Assembly: GCA_040285825.1 (NCBI GenBank)
Contig: JAUPSS010000006.1
Location: forward strand, 1,460,070-1,524,069
Source: Eukaryota sp. TZLM1-RC
Lineage: Eukaryota; Metamonada: BaSk clade
DNA length: 64,000 bases
Direction: 5' to 3'
Shown here: positions 1-9,703 of the stretch, one piece after another
How positions within the stretch are numbered: position 1 is the first letter of the stretch
Layout of the letters: the number at the start of each line of letters is the position of its first letter
Notes under the pieces: model-generated
Seen by the model: the letters and a program-made list of their open reading frames with translations, nothing else
The model's database searches: none
What the model was told of the DNA's origin: nothing
Program-made: the position numbers and the translations under genes

Positions 1-1342
1 AGCCCATTTTCTGAAAAATTTTCCTTCAGTTTTGCCCAAATCAGTTTCGGAGACCCGTGGGTGTGCTGTTTTGTTCAATTCGGAGGAATTCACATCAATA
101 TTGCAACAGTATTCTCATTTTGTTTACAATTTGTTTGCATATCCGTTTGTAACGTATTTTGATACGGCATCTGAGTCGTTATTTAGTACTTATGAAGCAC
201 AACTTGTTCAGTTATCAAATATTAAAGCTGCACTACATGTTTCAGCCAGGGAAGATATCAATTGTGCTCCTAGTCAAGTTTCTCCTATTAATGGTAAACC
301 TTGTTATGTTTATAAGATGGATGCAAACTTTAATATGCGCAATTTAATCAAAATTTCATTTTGTCAATTATCAAACCTAATTTTCAATTTGTTAAATACT
401 TACGATCCCATTGTCGATTACCGCTTCCCTTTTAAACATGCGGCTCTCAATGGGCCTAATCAACATCTCTCCGTCATTAATTTTCAACCTTTCGCCAGCG
501 ACGAAGATGCACTTCAAGCTCTAGAAAATTTTTTTCAAGGAGGTAGGGTACATCCAAGCCGTTTTTCTTATGAATGTGATCATTCAGTTCCAGTACATTC
601 TGGAATGAAAAACATTTGCCAAGAATTTAGCGACTTATCACCAAAAGGAAAATATGTTACTTGCGTCCAACGGAAATCACCGTGTATTGGACTAACAACT
701 GCTATTTATTTTGCATTATCGAAATTAAACAATGTGGTTTGTTATCAATTGGAGAAATTTGTGTCTGATACCCCGGACAAAGTATATGAAAGTCTTATCT
801 ATATTAACAGTGTAGTTTTTATTTTTGTAAGGATTTGCCGTTGAACAATGTACACAAACTCATGAATACACTTAGCCAGAGACACTTTCAGTTTTTTCAT
901 TTGGTGTACATTGGAAACAAGTTACCGGCCTTGAAAGAAAGGATGTTTCGATACAAAAAAATACACGTATGAAATGAATCTTTATAGAGACAATTTTATT
1001 TCTACTTTGAACAAACGTTGTGATCAATTAAACAAAAAACTAGGACGACATGTTGAAAAGATTTCTTATATATAGGAATTGCATTATTTAAGAAGAATTT
1101 TTCCTTAGCTGAGACTACAGTTAAGAGTTTGCTCGATTCAATGTGGAAGAAACTGAACGATCGAGATAAAGGACTATTTCTATTTTATTGTCTTGTTTTC
1201 GGTGACTGGGAAATCAGAACAATTTCCCCTTGATTTATTCACTTCTGAAAGATTTCATTCTAATTTTGAAAAGTTGCCTTGTTTTAACAGAATTATTCTC
1301 CCTGCTGTTGGAGCTGGTACAGGTCTATTTTGTTAAATAGAA
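1..1342 (+). pseudogene. ORF1, unit C1 (5' truncated by window, 3' truncated by rearrangement)
   Basis: The reading frame is open from position 2 to 844 without an in-window ATG, the longest uninterrupted stretch of this part of ORF1 after C2. It carries the segments SVSETRGCAVLFNSEEF, INCAPSQVSPINGKPCYVYK, NGPNQHLSVINFQPF and CDHSVPVHSGMKNICQEF, which recur in all other copies. After 844 the sequence continues in other frames (NVHKLMNTLSQRHF, then LLDSMWKKLNDRDKGLF), until homology stops at 1342 at a join to leader A. I do not recognise the protein family. It has no obvious signal peptide or membrane helix. The frame switch near 840 falls beside T runs and may be a consensus error. Confidence 0.55.
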
Positions 1343-1686
1343 CTAAAAAAACGTCTGAGTGAATATTTGAGTTTTATCAATTCTATGATTAGTTTTATGA
1401 TTAACATACCTAATACTTCAGTACTGACAATTTGTTACAAAGGGTCAATGGACTGAGAAGAATTATTTTCCGATTGTGAAGGCTGTTTACATTATCTTGC
1501 ACAGTGAAGAAACTGTTGAGATAGAGCCTTTGAAAACCAAGTTAGCTGACCTCCCTAGTCTCCTTGATGTGAAGCCTTACCCTTATAAAATTAATCTCAT
1601 TAGTGCCATGTCCTACTATTTAAATTTCGTACCAGATTTTTCGTGTTCATTATCTCTTTGATATAGCCTCGAAAAGATCTATTTGG
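1343..1686 (+). other. Leader A between C1 and C2, with short leader frame
   Basis: The junction to ORF1 is at about 1343, followed by aaaaaaacgtctgagtg. A frame reading KAVYIILHSEETVEIEPLKT is open 1476-1661. The sequence then continues, one base out of frame, to a stop about 25 bases past the ORF1 ATG at 1687. Leader A always precedes a type-1 ORF1. No TATA box or initiator can be assigned in such AT-rich DNA. Confidence 0.6.
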
Positions 1687-4595
1687 ATGATAGAGTTCTT
1701 CGTTAGTGACAAGCGCTTAATGATCAAGAATACAATTCCTATGCTCTACAAAAACCTTATACAAACTTACTTCAGTCGCATTGAAAATAGGCCCGTTCAT
1801 TTTCGAGACCTTGATAAAAGTCAAAAAGCCCATTTTCTGAAAAATTTTCCTTCAGTTTTGCCCAAATCAGTCTCGGAGACCCGTGGGTGTGCTGTTTTGT
1901 TCAATTCGGAGGAATTCACATCAATATTGCAACAGTATTCTCATTTTGTTTACAATTTGTTTGCATATCCGTTTGTAACGTATTTTGATACGGCATCTGA
2001 GTCGTTATTTAGTACTTATGAAGCACAACTTGTTCAGTTATCAAATATTAAAGCTGCACTACATGTTTCAGCCAGGGAAGATATCAATTGTGCTCCTAGT
2101 CAAGTTTCTCCTATTAATGGTAAACCTTGTTATGTTTATAAGATGGATGCAAACTTTAATATGCGTAATTTAATCAAAATTTCATTTTGTCAATTATCAA
2201 ACCTAATTTTCAAATTGTTAAATACTTACGATCCCATTGTCGATTACCGCTTCCCTTTTAAACATGCGGCTCTCAATGGGCCTAATCAACATCTCTCTGT
2301 CATTAATTTTCAACCTTTCGTCAGCGACGAAGATGCACTTCAAGCTCTAGAAATTTTTTTTCAAGGAGGTAGGGTACATCCAAGCCGTTTTTCTTATGAA
2401 TGTGATCATTCAGTTCCAGTACATTCTGGAATGAAAAACATTTGCCAAGAATTTAGCGACTTATCACCAAAAGGAAAATATGTTACTTGCGTCCAACGGA
2501 AATCACCGTGTATTGGACTAACAACTGCTATTTATTTTGCATTATCGAAATTAAACAATGTGGTTTTGTTATCAATTGGAGAAATTTGTGTCTGATACCC
2601 CGGACAAAGTATATGAAAGTCTTATCTATATTAACAGTGTAGTTCTATTTTTGTAAGGATTTGCCGTTGAACAATGTACACAAACTCATGAATACACTTA
2701 GCCAGAGACACTTTGAGTTTTTTTCATTTGGTGTACATTGGAAACAAGTTACCGGCCTTGAAAGAAAGGATGTTTCGATACAAAAATACACGTATGAAAT
2801 GAATCTTTATAGAGACAATTTTATTTCTACTTTGAACAAACGTTGTGATCAATTAAACAAAAAAAACTAGGACGACATGTTGAAAAAGATTTCTTATATA
2901 TAGGAATTGCATTATTTAAGAAGAATTTTTCCTTAGCTGAGACTACAGTTAAGAGTTTGCTCGATTCAATGTGGAAGAAACTGAACGATCGAGATAAAGG
3001 ACTATTTCTATTTTATTGTCTTGTTTTCGGTGACTGGGAAATCAGAACAATTTCCCCTTGATTTATTCACTTCTGAAAGATTTCATTCTAATTTTGAAAA
3101 GTTGCCTTGTTTAACAGAATTATTCTCCCTGCTGTTGGAGCTGGTACAGGTCTATTTTGTATAAATAGAACTGTTGCTGAAATAATTTGTTCTTCTTCAA
3201 CCAACTCTGGCGAATCAACTATTATGAATGCTTTTTCGTCTTCTTTGGGATTCTGGAAGCGAAGCATGGTTTCATTCTGTTTTTTTATAAAGGTTATTCG
3301 AAAGTTATTTCTTAATCGAAGAGGTAAAATTAAAAATTCAACCAAAAGATGCTTTTGATCTCTATTTTTTTAATCCGATGTACTAGCGAAAATCTTCCTT
3401 CAGAATTATTATATAGTCAGCTTCAATGTTCGTTTTTGAAAATTTGTGCAAAAAGAGGGATTCGAAGTTGAAAAACTTATAGATGAAGCCATTTGTATTT
3501 TTTTAACAACAGTGGCAAAATTGTTGAAAAAAATTTGGAGATTACGATGTGCCTGAAGGTTTTTGTTAAAGAACGTCAAATTTCTCAGTTCTTCACTATT
3601 CTAGGGGATACATTCCGTTATTTTGCTCAAAATTTGCATTCCAGGAGAGCACACTGTTTGGATCTCTCGTTGATTTCCTATCAACAGGCATTGGCTGAGG
3701 ATTCCGGGTCTACTTTTTGCAGCGCATGGATTTTTTTATTGACATATTGTTGTTGTTATTTTTTTCGGGTAGAAATGATTTGGCTAACCGTTTTTCCACC
3801 AGCGAGTATCTCACACATGAGTTATTTATTTCTTTAGTTGAAAAATCCCCAGATTCCGTCCTTCAATTTGATTCATGGTTTTACGAGTATGGGAGAATTT
3901 TTTTGCTGTCTCACAGTTTTGAAGCATTGTCTGATGATGAGCAACTAGCAGTTGGTAGAATATGGTCTTTTTTTCTTCATAAGTAAGATGTTATCTTTTG
4001 ACGATCGAAATTTGGTTTGGGATAATGATACTGTTGCTGAGTATATCAAAATTCCTCAATCGCGACTATTGTTGCAACATGATGAAGATGATGATAATTC
4101 AGATTGTTTTACATTGGCAACTGTTGTGGAGAAAGACCACCGAAATCTATCTTTAGAGGCAGCTACTCTGTTTCTTTACGGTGAAACTGATTGTGAATCT
4201 GTATTTAATAATTTGGAAGATGTTTTCACTAGTAGTAGTAGTAAAAAAACTGTACACTAACTACAATGCTCCAATTATATTTTAAGCCTGATTTATTCCG
4301 ATCCAAGAATTTCAACATTGTTCTTATTGATGACCAATTTATAAATCAACAATCCTGTTATCTTGAACTAAGAGATTCCAAATATAGGCTGTGTAAGGCA
4401 CAGCAGGATTCTTACATGTTCATGCCAGCTGCGTTGACCAAAGACAGTGTAGGCAGCATGAATGTGAGAACTCTATCAAATGACCAATTGCCCGTCACAG
4501 TATTTTGTGATTCAAATGCTATTATTATTTTCTCCAAAATAAACCCTACCTTAAAAATTTCACCAAAAAAACCCTGTGATTGTTTATTAAGGTAG
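1687..4595 (+). pseudogene. ORF1, unit C2 (type 1, best N-terminal frame)
   Basis: The ATG at 1687 opens 302 codons (MIEFFVSDKRLMIKNTI...) to 2595, where an extra T in a run shifts the frame. The continuation is spread over several frames: IILPAVGAGTGLFCINRT near 3120-3180, SHSFEALSDDEQLAVGRIW near 3910-3965, LLLQHDEDDDNSD (acidic stretch) near 4060-4100, and MFMPAALTKDSVGSMNVRTL near 4418-4470. It ends at a stop around 4588-4595. Total coding length would be about 960 codons if all frame breaks are errors. Type-1 marks are K-R-L after the start and HFRDLDKSQKAHF. I cannot assign a family. It lies directly upstream of reverse-transcriptase fragments, so it could be an ORF1/gag-like partner, but it shows no CCHC knuckle. 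A captured host or viral gene is also possible. Confidence 0.55.
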
Positions 4596-4719
4596 ATGAG
4601 TCTATTTAAAAAGCTTAGTTTTTTTGTTTATATTTGAAAAAAACCCTGCTGTTTCACAACTTCCACAATGTTTCAGAACATATGCATGAACCATTGCGAA
4701 TGAGTTTTCATCGGTTACC

Positions 4720-5076
4720 TTATCTTATATTTGTTGTTATATGTTATAGACTATTTTATTTTTTGCATAAATATGTTTGAACATTCCTATTGATCAATTA
4801 TCACTAAAAAGTGTATTCAAATTCACCACAGCTCACTTTGCATCATGCTCTGAATTGTTCGGAATTGATAACTGATTGTTCTTCATAACATGATGCTGTT
4901 AGAGGCACTGTGTTCAATATGGCATGAACTGCCTGAATCTGGTGTATTAAAGAGCCTCTGGTGAAAGATGAACTGTCATTGAATATTTTTAGTTGATGAC
5001 AGGGGTGATATATAATGCGATAGGGTTGCGGACTCTAAAGCTGCTGTTGACGTTGTCTTCTGTAATGTGCCAAATG
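4720..5076 (+). pseudogene. P1 C-terminal zinc/endonuclease-like fragment (HALNC region), unit C2, decayed
   Basis: At 4801-4860 the sequence encodes FTTAHFASCSELF-like residues. It aligns at DNA level with the P2 sequence encoding LLRHALNCSKLITYRSSLHD (minus strand of the same unit, and forward in C9). Further on, ADSKAAVDVVFCN (5025-5065) matches the P2 stretch DNSEATFDFVSCN. In tick-, cnidarian- and arthropod-type non-LTR reverse transcriptases this region holds an H-A-L-x-C zinc motif, a downstream EP-x-L, and a W...D...C block of a restriction-like endonuclease. Here stops and shifts interrupt it. Known: the family motif order. Inferred: this is the relic of that domain. It sits upstream of the RT core, the reverse of normal domain order. 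Confidence 0.5.
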
Positions 5077-5215
5077 AGAATTAGTTTTTTTGTCAATTTG
5101 AATTTTTATTAAGTGTTGTAGTTCAATAAAACAATTCAATTATGTAAGGAGGTTGAAACAATTTTTTTCTTCTTATTGTTACAAATATTTGTTGCGAAAC
5201 TCTTTTTGAGGAAAT
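5077..5215 (+). repeat. Segment D1, partner of D1' at 8724-8866
   Basis: From agaattagtttttttgtcaa to the aaactctttttg stretch, this matches 8724-8866 on the same strand over ~135 bases with scattered substitutions and one ~10-base length difference. In one frame both copies encode FNYV-RLKQFFSYCY. Equivalent pairs: C5 19198-19337/22854-22996, C7 29589-29720/33240-33380, C8 39755-39893/43398-43537. It marks an old internal duplication between the P1 and P2 halves. Confidence 0.75.
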
Positions 5216-5689
5216 TCAGCAATTGACACATGGTTATAAAACACGAGATCACAATCCAAGGAATAAATTGGATTTGTTGAGTTGGCATTCATCTTAATGA
5301 ATGTTTAGTGGAATTACTTCTTATTAATTAATACTAAGTAATATTTTTTTGTAGTTTCCATTTTACAGGATTATAAAGATTGACTGGAGTTTGCTCAGTT
5401 GGGTTTTTTTCTGTAGTTATAAAAAAACATAATTCATTTTTGGAGTCAAAATCAAAAAAATATTTCTTGTATTTCAGTACCCAGACTTAATAGCACTCAA
5501 TTTATTGAACCAACATTCCCTGTGTTTTTTTGAAATGAACTGAGGAGAGAATGAAACACAAATTTCAAATTATGAGCCATTTTGATAGAGCATCAGCACT
5601 TGAATGAGTAAATCGTATATGTGTAATTACGGGTAATGTTGCTTTCTAAATAATTATTTTAAATGAATTAACGTTTAAAGATTACGGTT
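5216..5689 (+). other. Spacer between D1 and RT core, unit C2
   Basis: A short frame reading EEIQQLTHGYKTRDHNPRNK follows D1 and stops near 5296. The rest (to ~5690) is AT-rich, with many stops in all frames. I see no recognisable gene, although it is conserved in C5, C7, C8, C10 and C11. Confidence 0.5.
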
Positions 5690-6353
5690 AACTTTATAGA
5701 ACATCTTCAATTTAGATTTTTAAGAATGCTTTCAATTCTGTATCTCGTTCTTCCATTTTTACCTTTGCTGCAAAAAGCATTTTTCCTGAAGTTGAGCCTT
5801 TTTTTCTATTCATTTTTATGGAAAATCATCCACATTGGTCTATGAAAAACTTTGACCTGTTTTCGTCTTCAGGTGTTAAACAAGGTGATCCACTTGGTCC
5901 TTTTTTTCTTTTTGTCTGGCAATTCATCCATTAATGTGCGAATTGAAAGAAAAAAATTCCCAGAAATAGATATTGTAGCATATATGGATGACATTTCTGT
6001 AATTTTTAACGCCGCAAAAAAGAAGATAAAAAAAATATGAAGAACCTTTGGCACAGTTAGGTAGAGTGGAACATGTGAAATATCAGTTTGTGCCGTTTGC
6101 AATTTCTCTTTTTGGCAATATTGGACCTTCAGGGTTGCACTTTTTTTGAAAATTTCAAAAAAAGTGTTACTGAATAGGTCTGGTAAAACAATGAACTCCA
6201 CTTTCTGGATAAATAGAATTGTTTTCTGCATTTTCAAGTCTATTCCAACATTGATTTCAAAGGCGCTTTTTAGCTATTGGTGTAGAATATGAACGTAATG
6301 CTGTGAGTAGGTTCAGTAATAGTGACGCTTGTTTGGAGGATATTGAATTCTAG
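5690..6353 (+). pseudogene. Reverse transcriptase core (P1) fused to C-terminal tail, unit C2
   Basis: Three catalytic RT blocks are visible in order. Motif A is LDFKNAFNSVSR (near 5712-5745, frame broken by one T). Motif B is SSGVKQGDPLGP (5866-5910). Motif C is VAYMDDISVIF (5972-6006), with the catalytic DD in Y-M-D-D. Between B and C a third frame reads LAIHPLMCELKE, as non-LTR-type RTs of the GVxQGDPLGP class do. Only ~70 bases after YMDD the sequence jumps to VKYQFVPFAISLFGNIGP (6074-6130) and NSTFWINRIVFCIFKSIP, which resemble the extreme C-terminus of these proteins. The stop is at 6351. Several hundred codons of thumb, zinc and endonuclease normally lie between, so this is an internal deletion. 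Not functional as assembled. Confidence 0.8.
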
Positions 6354-7194
6354 ATGGTTTTTTTATCTCAATAATTATTCCAGTTTTAAAAATAAATTAA
6401 AGTATTATAAAATGTTTTTTATAGAACTATTTACAATAATTAATCACAAATTGATATCAATACATTCCCTCTACCACGATACTGAAAGTTTTGTTTTTTT
6501 GAACTGGGTCCATCCAAACAGTGATCAGTTGGTGATACAATTTTGTTATGGTTTTTTTGTGCTGTTGCCAGCATAAATTTTTGCTTATTAAAAAGACGGC
6601 TTAACCTCAAGGAAATTGTGTAAATTTTTTTATTAATTGAGAAACAGAATTATGTATATGGGTTGATGAAAAAAATTCTTCCAGTATTTCCTCAAATGAG
6701 ATATTTTTGTTCAATAAGTACTGTGCAAATACTGTAATAAATATGAATATAATATACTATATATAATAATTATATTGTGCAACCTTGCCAATCCAAATGT
6801 CTTTAATATAAAGTCTTGGATCATTTGTTTTTAAGCTTATTTATTGAACTCAATCAATCAACCTGTGTCGTCTAGTATGGGAAATATATGGTTTTGAATG
6901 CTCAATACAAAACGACTGATCAGAAAAATCGAATGTACGACCACTTTCTTTGAGAAGATTTCCTAAATCATTTGAAAAAAATTGAGATCTAAAAAAATGG
7001 CCGTGTTCTTCCTGATGCCCAAGAAGCAAAAAAATCTTGTTCAGTTCTTCAACTGCTTATTCTTCCTCCTGTAAGGTTTTTAACTGCACTATTTTTCGGT
7101 CTTTTCGTTTCCTTTTTTTCAATGGTCACATCATTCTGAAGCAGATGAATCGAATTTCATTGAGTACTGTTATCTCTTTGACCATTTTTTTGGA
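6354..7194 (+). other. AT-rich linker with D2a, unit C2
   Basis: No gene is supported. It holds a dense TA stretch (~6740-6780, tatactatatataataat) and segment D2a at 6931-6990. D2a matches 9051-9108 (gaatgtacgaccactttct, then gagaagatttcctaaatca) and encodes NVRPLSLRRFPKS against NVRPLSVRRFPKS. The sequence from ~7010 to 7194 precedes the inversion boundary. Confidence 0.55.
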
Positions 7195-8720
7195 AATCAT
7201 TCAATAAAGTTTCTGCTTCATCTGATAATCTTCCATTTATCGAAAAATAGGAAAGCAATAAAAACCAGCTGTGTATTTCTATCAACATTAGCCTCCTCAG
7301 TATCTGTATCATATTTTTCTATGTCTTTCTTTTTGCTTTTAAAATCAAGAACACTTACAGGACCAAGTTTTTCCTCTGTGAACAACAGTATCATTTGCAT
7401 CATTACATGAGACAAAGTCAAAAGTAGCTTCAGAATTATCAATCCAATCACAGTATACAGCAACTTTATCACCACAACCAAAATAATTCTGAGAACGTGT
7501 TTGCTTTTAGCAGAGGCTCTTTGTTACACGATATGCTTACAGTTTGTGCTATATTGAAAAGAGTGTCTCTAGCAGGATCATGTAATGAAGAACGATAAGT
7601 TATCAATTTAGAACAATTCAGAGCATGGCGCAAAAGTGAGTTGAGGTGAATTCGAACAAATACATTTTTTTCTTTTTGATAATAGTTGATTAATGGGGAT
7701 ATTCAAATATAATCTCATTTTTTTATTACAAATGCATCATTAGTAACACACAGTCCAAATCTTCGTGGTACAATTTTTTTACAAAAAAAGTGAAGAATCT
7801 GATGACTGGCATTCACAAACACCCTTTTTCCAATAACAATGAGTGAAGATTGTGATTTAAAACAGCCGAGCTGCATATATATATTATAAAGATCAGTTTC
7901 ATACATTCCAGTCAATCGTTTCTAAAATGTTCGAAGAGTGTATTTTTAAATTTAATAGATTCTTTTTCTGGAATATTGCAATACAATGATGGAAAGCATC
8001 GACTCCATTTTTTTCTACATCAATTTTTTTGAAATTTCTTTATTTAATACGAAAAACAGTAGAACTTTTGCGTTATAAAAATTTTCCCGATCTGCAAATA
8101 TTTCGGAAAACTCAAAGATTGCGTTTTTGCATCCCCCAATAAAAACACACGAAGTCAGAATAGAAGCCCTCATCCAACTTAAAACCGCCATAATGTGGAC
8201 TAAGGTAAGCATGGTCTGGAATTTAGAACATTTTACATCCCAAAAAAATTGTGACAAAAACATTTGCACCTAACTCATCAAACTTCTGAGCCAAAGGCCT
8301 AGTGGAAAGAGGATTTTTAGATCGAAATATATGATTGAAGTTGGAATTAAAACACAGTCTTATAATGGTAAATTTGATATGTCTCTGTACATCTATAGTC
8401 ATCATTCGGTCAATTGTATCGGAAATTGAGTTCAACTTTTTTTAAACATTGTTTTTGGTAATGTCATCATTATTTCCTAAAAACGAACCCAAATGACGAA
8501 TAGCATCAATTGAATATAATTCGGCTTGAGGTATAATTATAATACAGTTTGAACAACATCATGATTTTTGAAGCAAATTTGTAGTCCAAATGTTGATATT
8601 CCTTTGTGCTATTTTTACAAAAAAAATCATAAGGTATTTCAATCTGTTCATGTTACTGCAGTGTTTTTCAAAATTGTTTTTTTGCAAATGGTTAATTTAT
8701 CAACTTCCATTCAGGTATTA
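7195..8720 (-). pseudogene. Inverted P2 reverse-transcriptase C-terminal half, unit C2
   Basis: Read on the minus strand from ~8590 down, this gives, in protein order: GISTFGLQICFKNHDVV; AIRHLGSFLGNNDDITK with KKLNSISDTIDRMM, PLSTRPLAQKFDELG (RT connection/thumb-like, 8540-8270); a PHYGGFKLDEG block near 8180; then TNDAFVIK plus the IRHALNCSKLITYRSSLHD zinc-like motif (~7740-7590) with EPLLKAN; then GLIILKLLLTLSHV in a shifted frame of the W...DF..C block. Next comes KLGPVSVLDFKSKKKDIEKY (7380-7310), and it ends at NGRLSDEAETLLNDFQK near 7200. This is the portion missing from the forward RT of the same unit, but it is diverged in sequence (P2 lineage) and inverted. Several frame breaks lie in A/T runs. 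Confidence 0.65.
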
Positions 8721-8723
8721 AAT

Positions 8724-8866
8724 AGAATTAGTTTTTTTGTCAATTTAAACTTAAGTTTAAATTTAAGTGTTGTAGTTTAATAATGTAATTCAATTATGTC
8801 TGGAGGTTGAAACAATTTTTTTCTTATTGCTACATATAATTGTTGGGAAACTCTTTTTGCGGAAAT
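8724..8866 (+). repeat. Segment D1' with AT palindrome
   Basis: Second copy of D1 (5077-5215). It contains the perfect 16-base palindrome ttaaacttaagtttaa at 8745-8760, absent from D1, followed by a near-palindromic tttaaatttaag. It lies exactly where the inverted P2 module ends. Confidence 0.75.
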
Positions 8867-9703
8867 AATAAGCTGAGATGAGATGATGATGCAAGGGATT
8901 TGTATTTGATGTAGGGTTGGACGATGCGTATCCGTAACTGTTACGTTACGTTAAATAACAGTAACTGGAACGTATTCTGAGCTCCAACCGCAACAACCAC
9001 ATTGCTACAATTCTGGGCACAGAATCTAACCTCGAAAACAGTATAAAACTGAATGTACGACCACTTTCTGTGAGAAGATTTCCTAAATCATCTAATCAAT
9101 TGAGATCTTCAGTTCCAAGGGTACCAAAAAAATTGAAAATGCAATTGGAACAAATTTTTATGTTTCTGTCCCTTTTTTTCCTTTTTTTGTCGCTTTTTTT
9201 GAAAGTCATTCAAAATTGCACTGGTTTAATTTCTCAGCAACCAAGGCTATTCGGTCTTCACCTAACAAATGAATCTTGAAAACAAAACATGCGTTTGAGA
9301 TTAGGGCTGTATCCAAGTGAACTTTTTGAATAATTTGCTTGTATTTGTAACAAAAAAACCGTCTGTCAATTTCCGTCGTATTGTGAGTTGTAAGAAATTT
9401 CTTCAATATCGGCCAGTTCTTCATAATGCTGTTCGTGATCCTAAGAATTATTCACAGTTTGGGTTTGTACATTAAGAGTAGAACCTTTGCAGCCACCAAG
9501 TAAAATAAGCTTCGGATGAATTAACTTCTCAACTGTTGAGAAACTTTTTGTGTGGAATTCACCAAGGTAAAAAGACTCTAGAAAGTGCAATGATTTCAGA
9601 ATTGTTGCTCGTATGATATCAAAAAGGAGCTCATGTTTGAGACTTTTTCCGGAATTCAGTGTCTAACGTAAAGAAAGAAGAATGAATACGTATAACAAAG
9701 GAC
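8867..9703 (+). pseudogene. P2 5'-side coding remnant with D2b, unit C2
   Basis: A frame at 9070-9279 begins MRRFPKSSNQLRSSVPRVPK, a basic segment that shares NVRPLS-RRFPKS with D2a. It contains long T runs around 9165-9205 and stops. A further short frame reading KPSVNFRRIVSCKKFLQY lies near 9350-9400 and has the cleanest open form in C7 (33804-33989). An imperfect inverted repeat (gtaactgtta ... taacagtaac) is at 8934-8965. I cannot name a domain. Position between RT modules suggests it belonged to the upstream part of the retroelement protein. Confidence 0.35.

Larger units (their letters stand above)
1..1686 (+). repeat. Unit C1: short type-1 unit, left end outside window
   Basis: Contains ORF1 sequence to 1342 and then leader A. 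It shares its 3' breakpoint (atagaact joined to aaaaaaacg) with C4 and C6, so it lacks the second half of ORF1 and all reverse-transcriptase modules. Compared with C2 it carries gtttcgg and gccagcg variants, which it shares with C4. Confidence 0.9.

Noticed and set aside
159-347. 62-codon plus frame (IRHLSRYLVLMKHN), repeated in most units
   Set aside because: Out-of-frame shadow within ORF1. The conserved frame with VSAREDINCAPSQ covers it.
3088-3345. Minus-strand 85-codon open frame (also 11661-11855 and 17260-17454)
   Set aside because: Antisense to the conserved ORF1 segment; it is repeated only because ORF1 is repeated.
3740-3780. Hydrophobic LLLLFF stretch in ORF1 as a membrane helix
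   Set aside because: Its length depends on two adjacent seven-T runs that are probably expanded. With shorter runs it is too short and flanked by charged residues.
5869-6237. Minus-strand 122-codon frame over the RT core
   Set aside because: Antisense shadow of the motif B-C region. The plus strand carries GVKQGDPLGP and YMDD.
6740-6785. TA-rich stretch as a possible replication origin or promoter
   Set aside because: AT-richness is general here; no specific motif or position supports a function.
9206-9424. Minus-strand frame (KNWPILKKFLTTHNTTEIDRRF), also 43873-44091
   Set aside because: Antisense to the plus-strand KPSVNFRRIVSCKKF frame. Neither is recognised, but the plus frame is longer in C7 and shares orientation with D2b.
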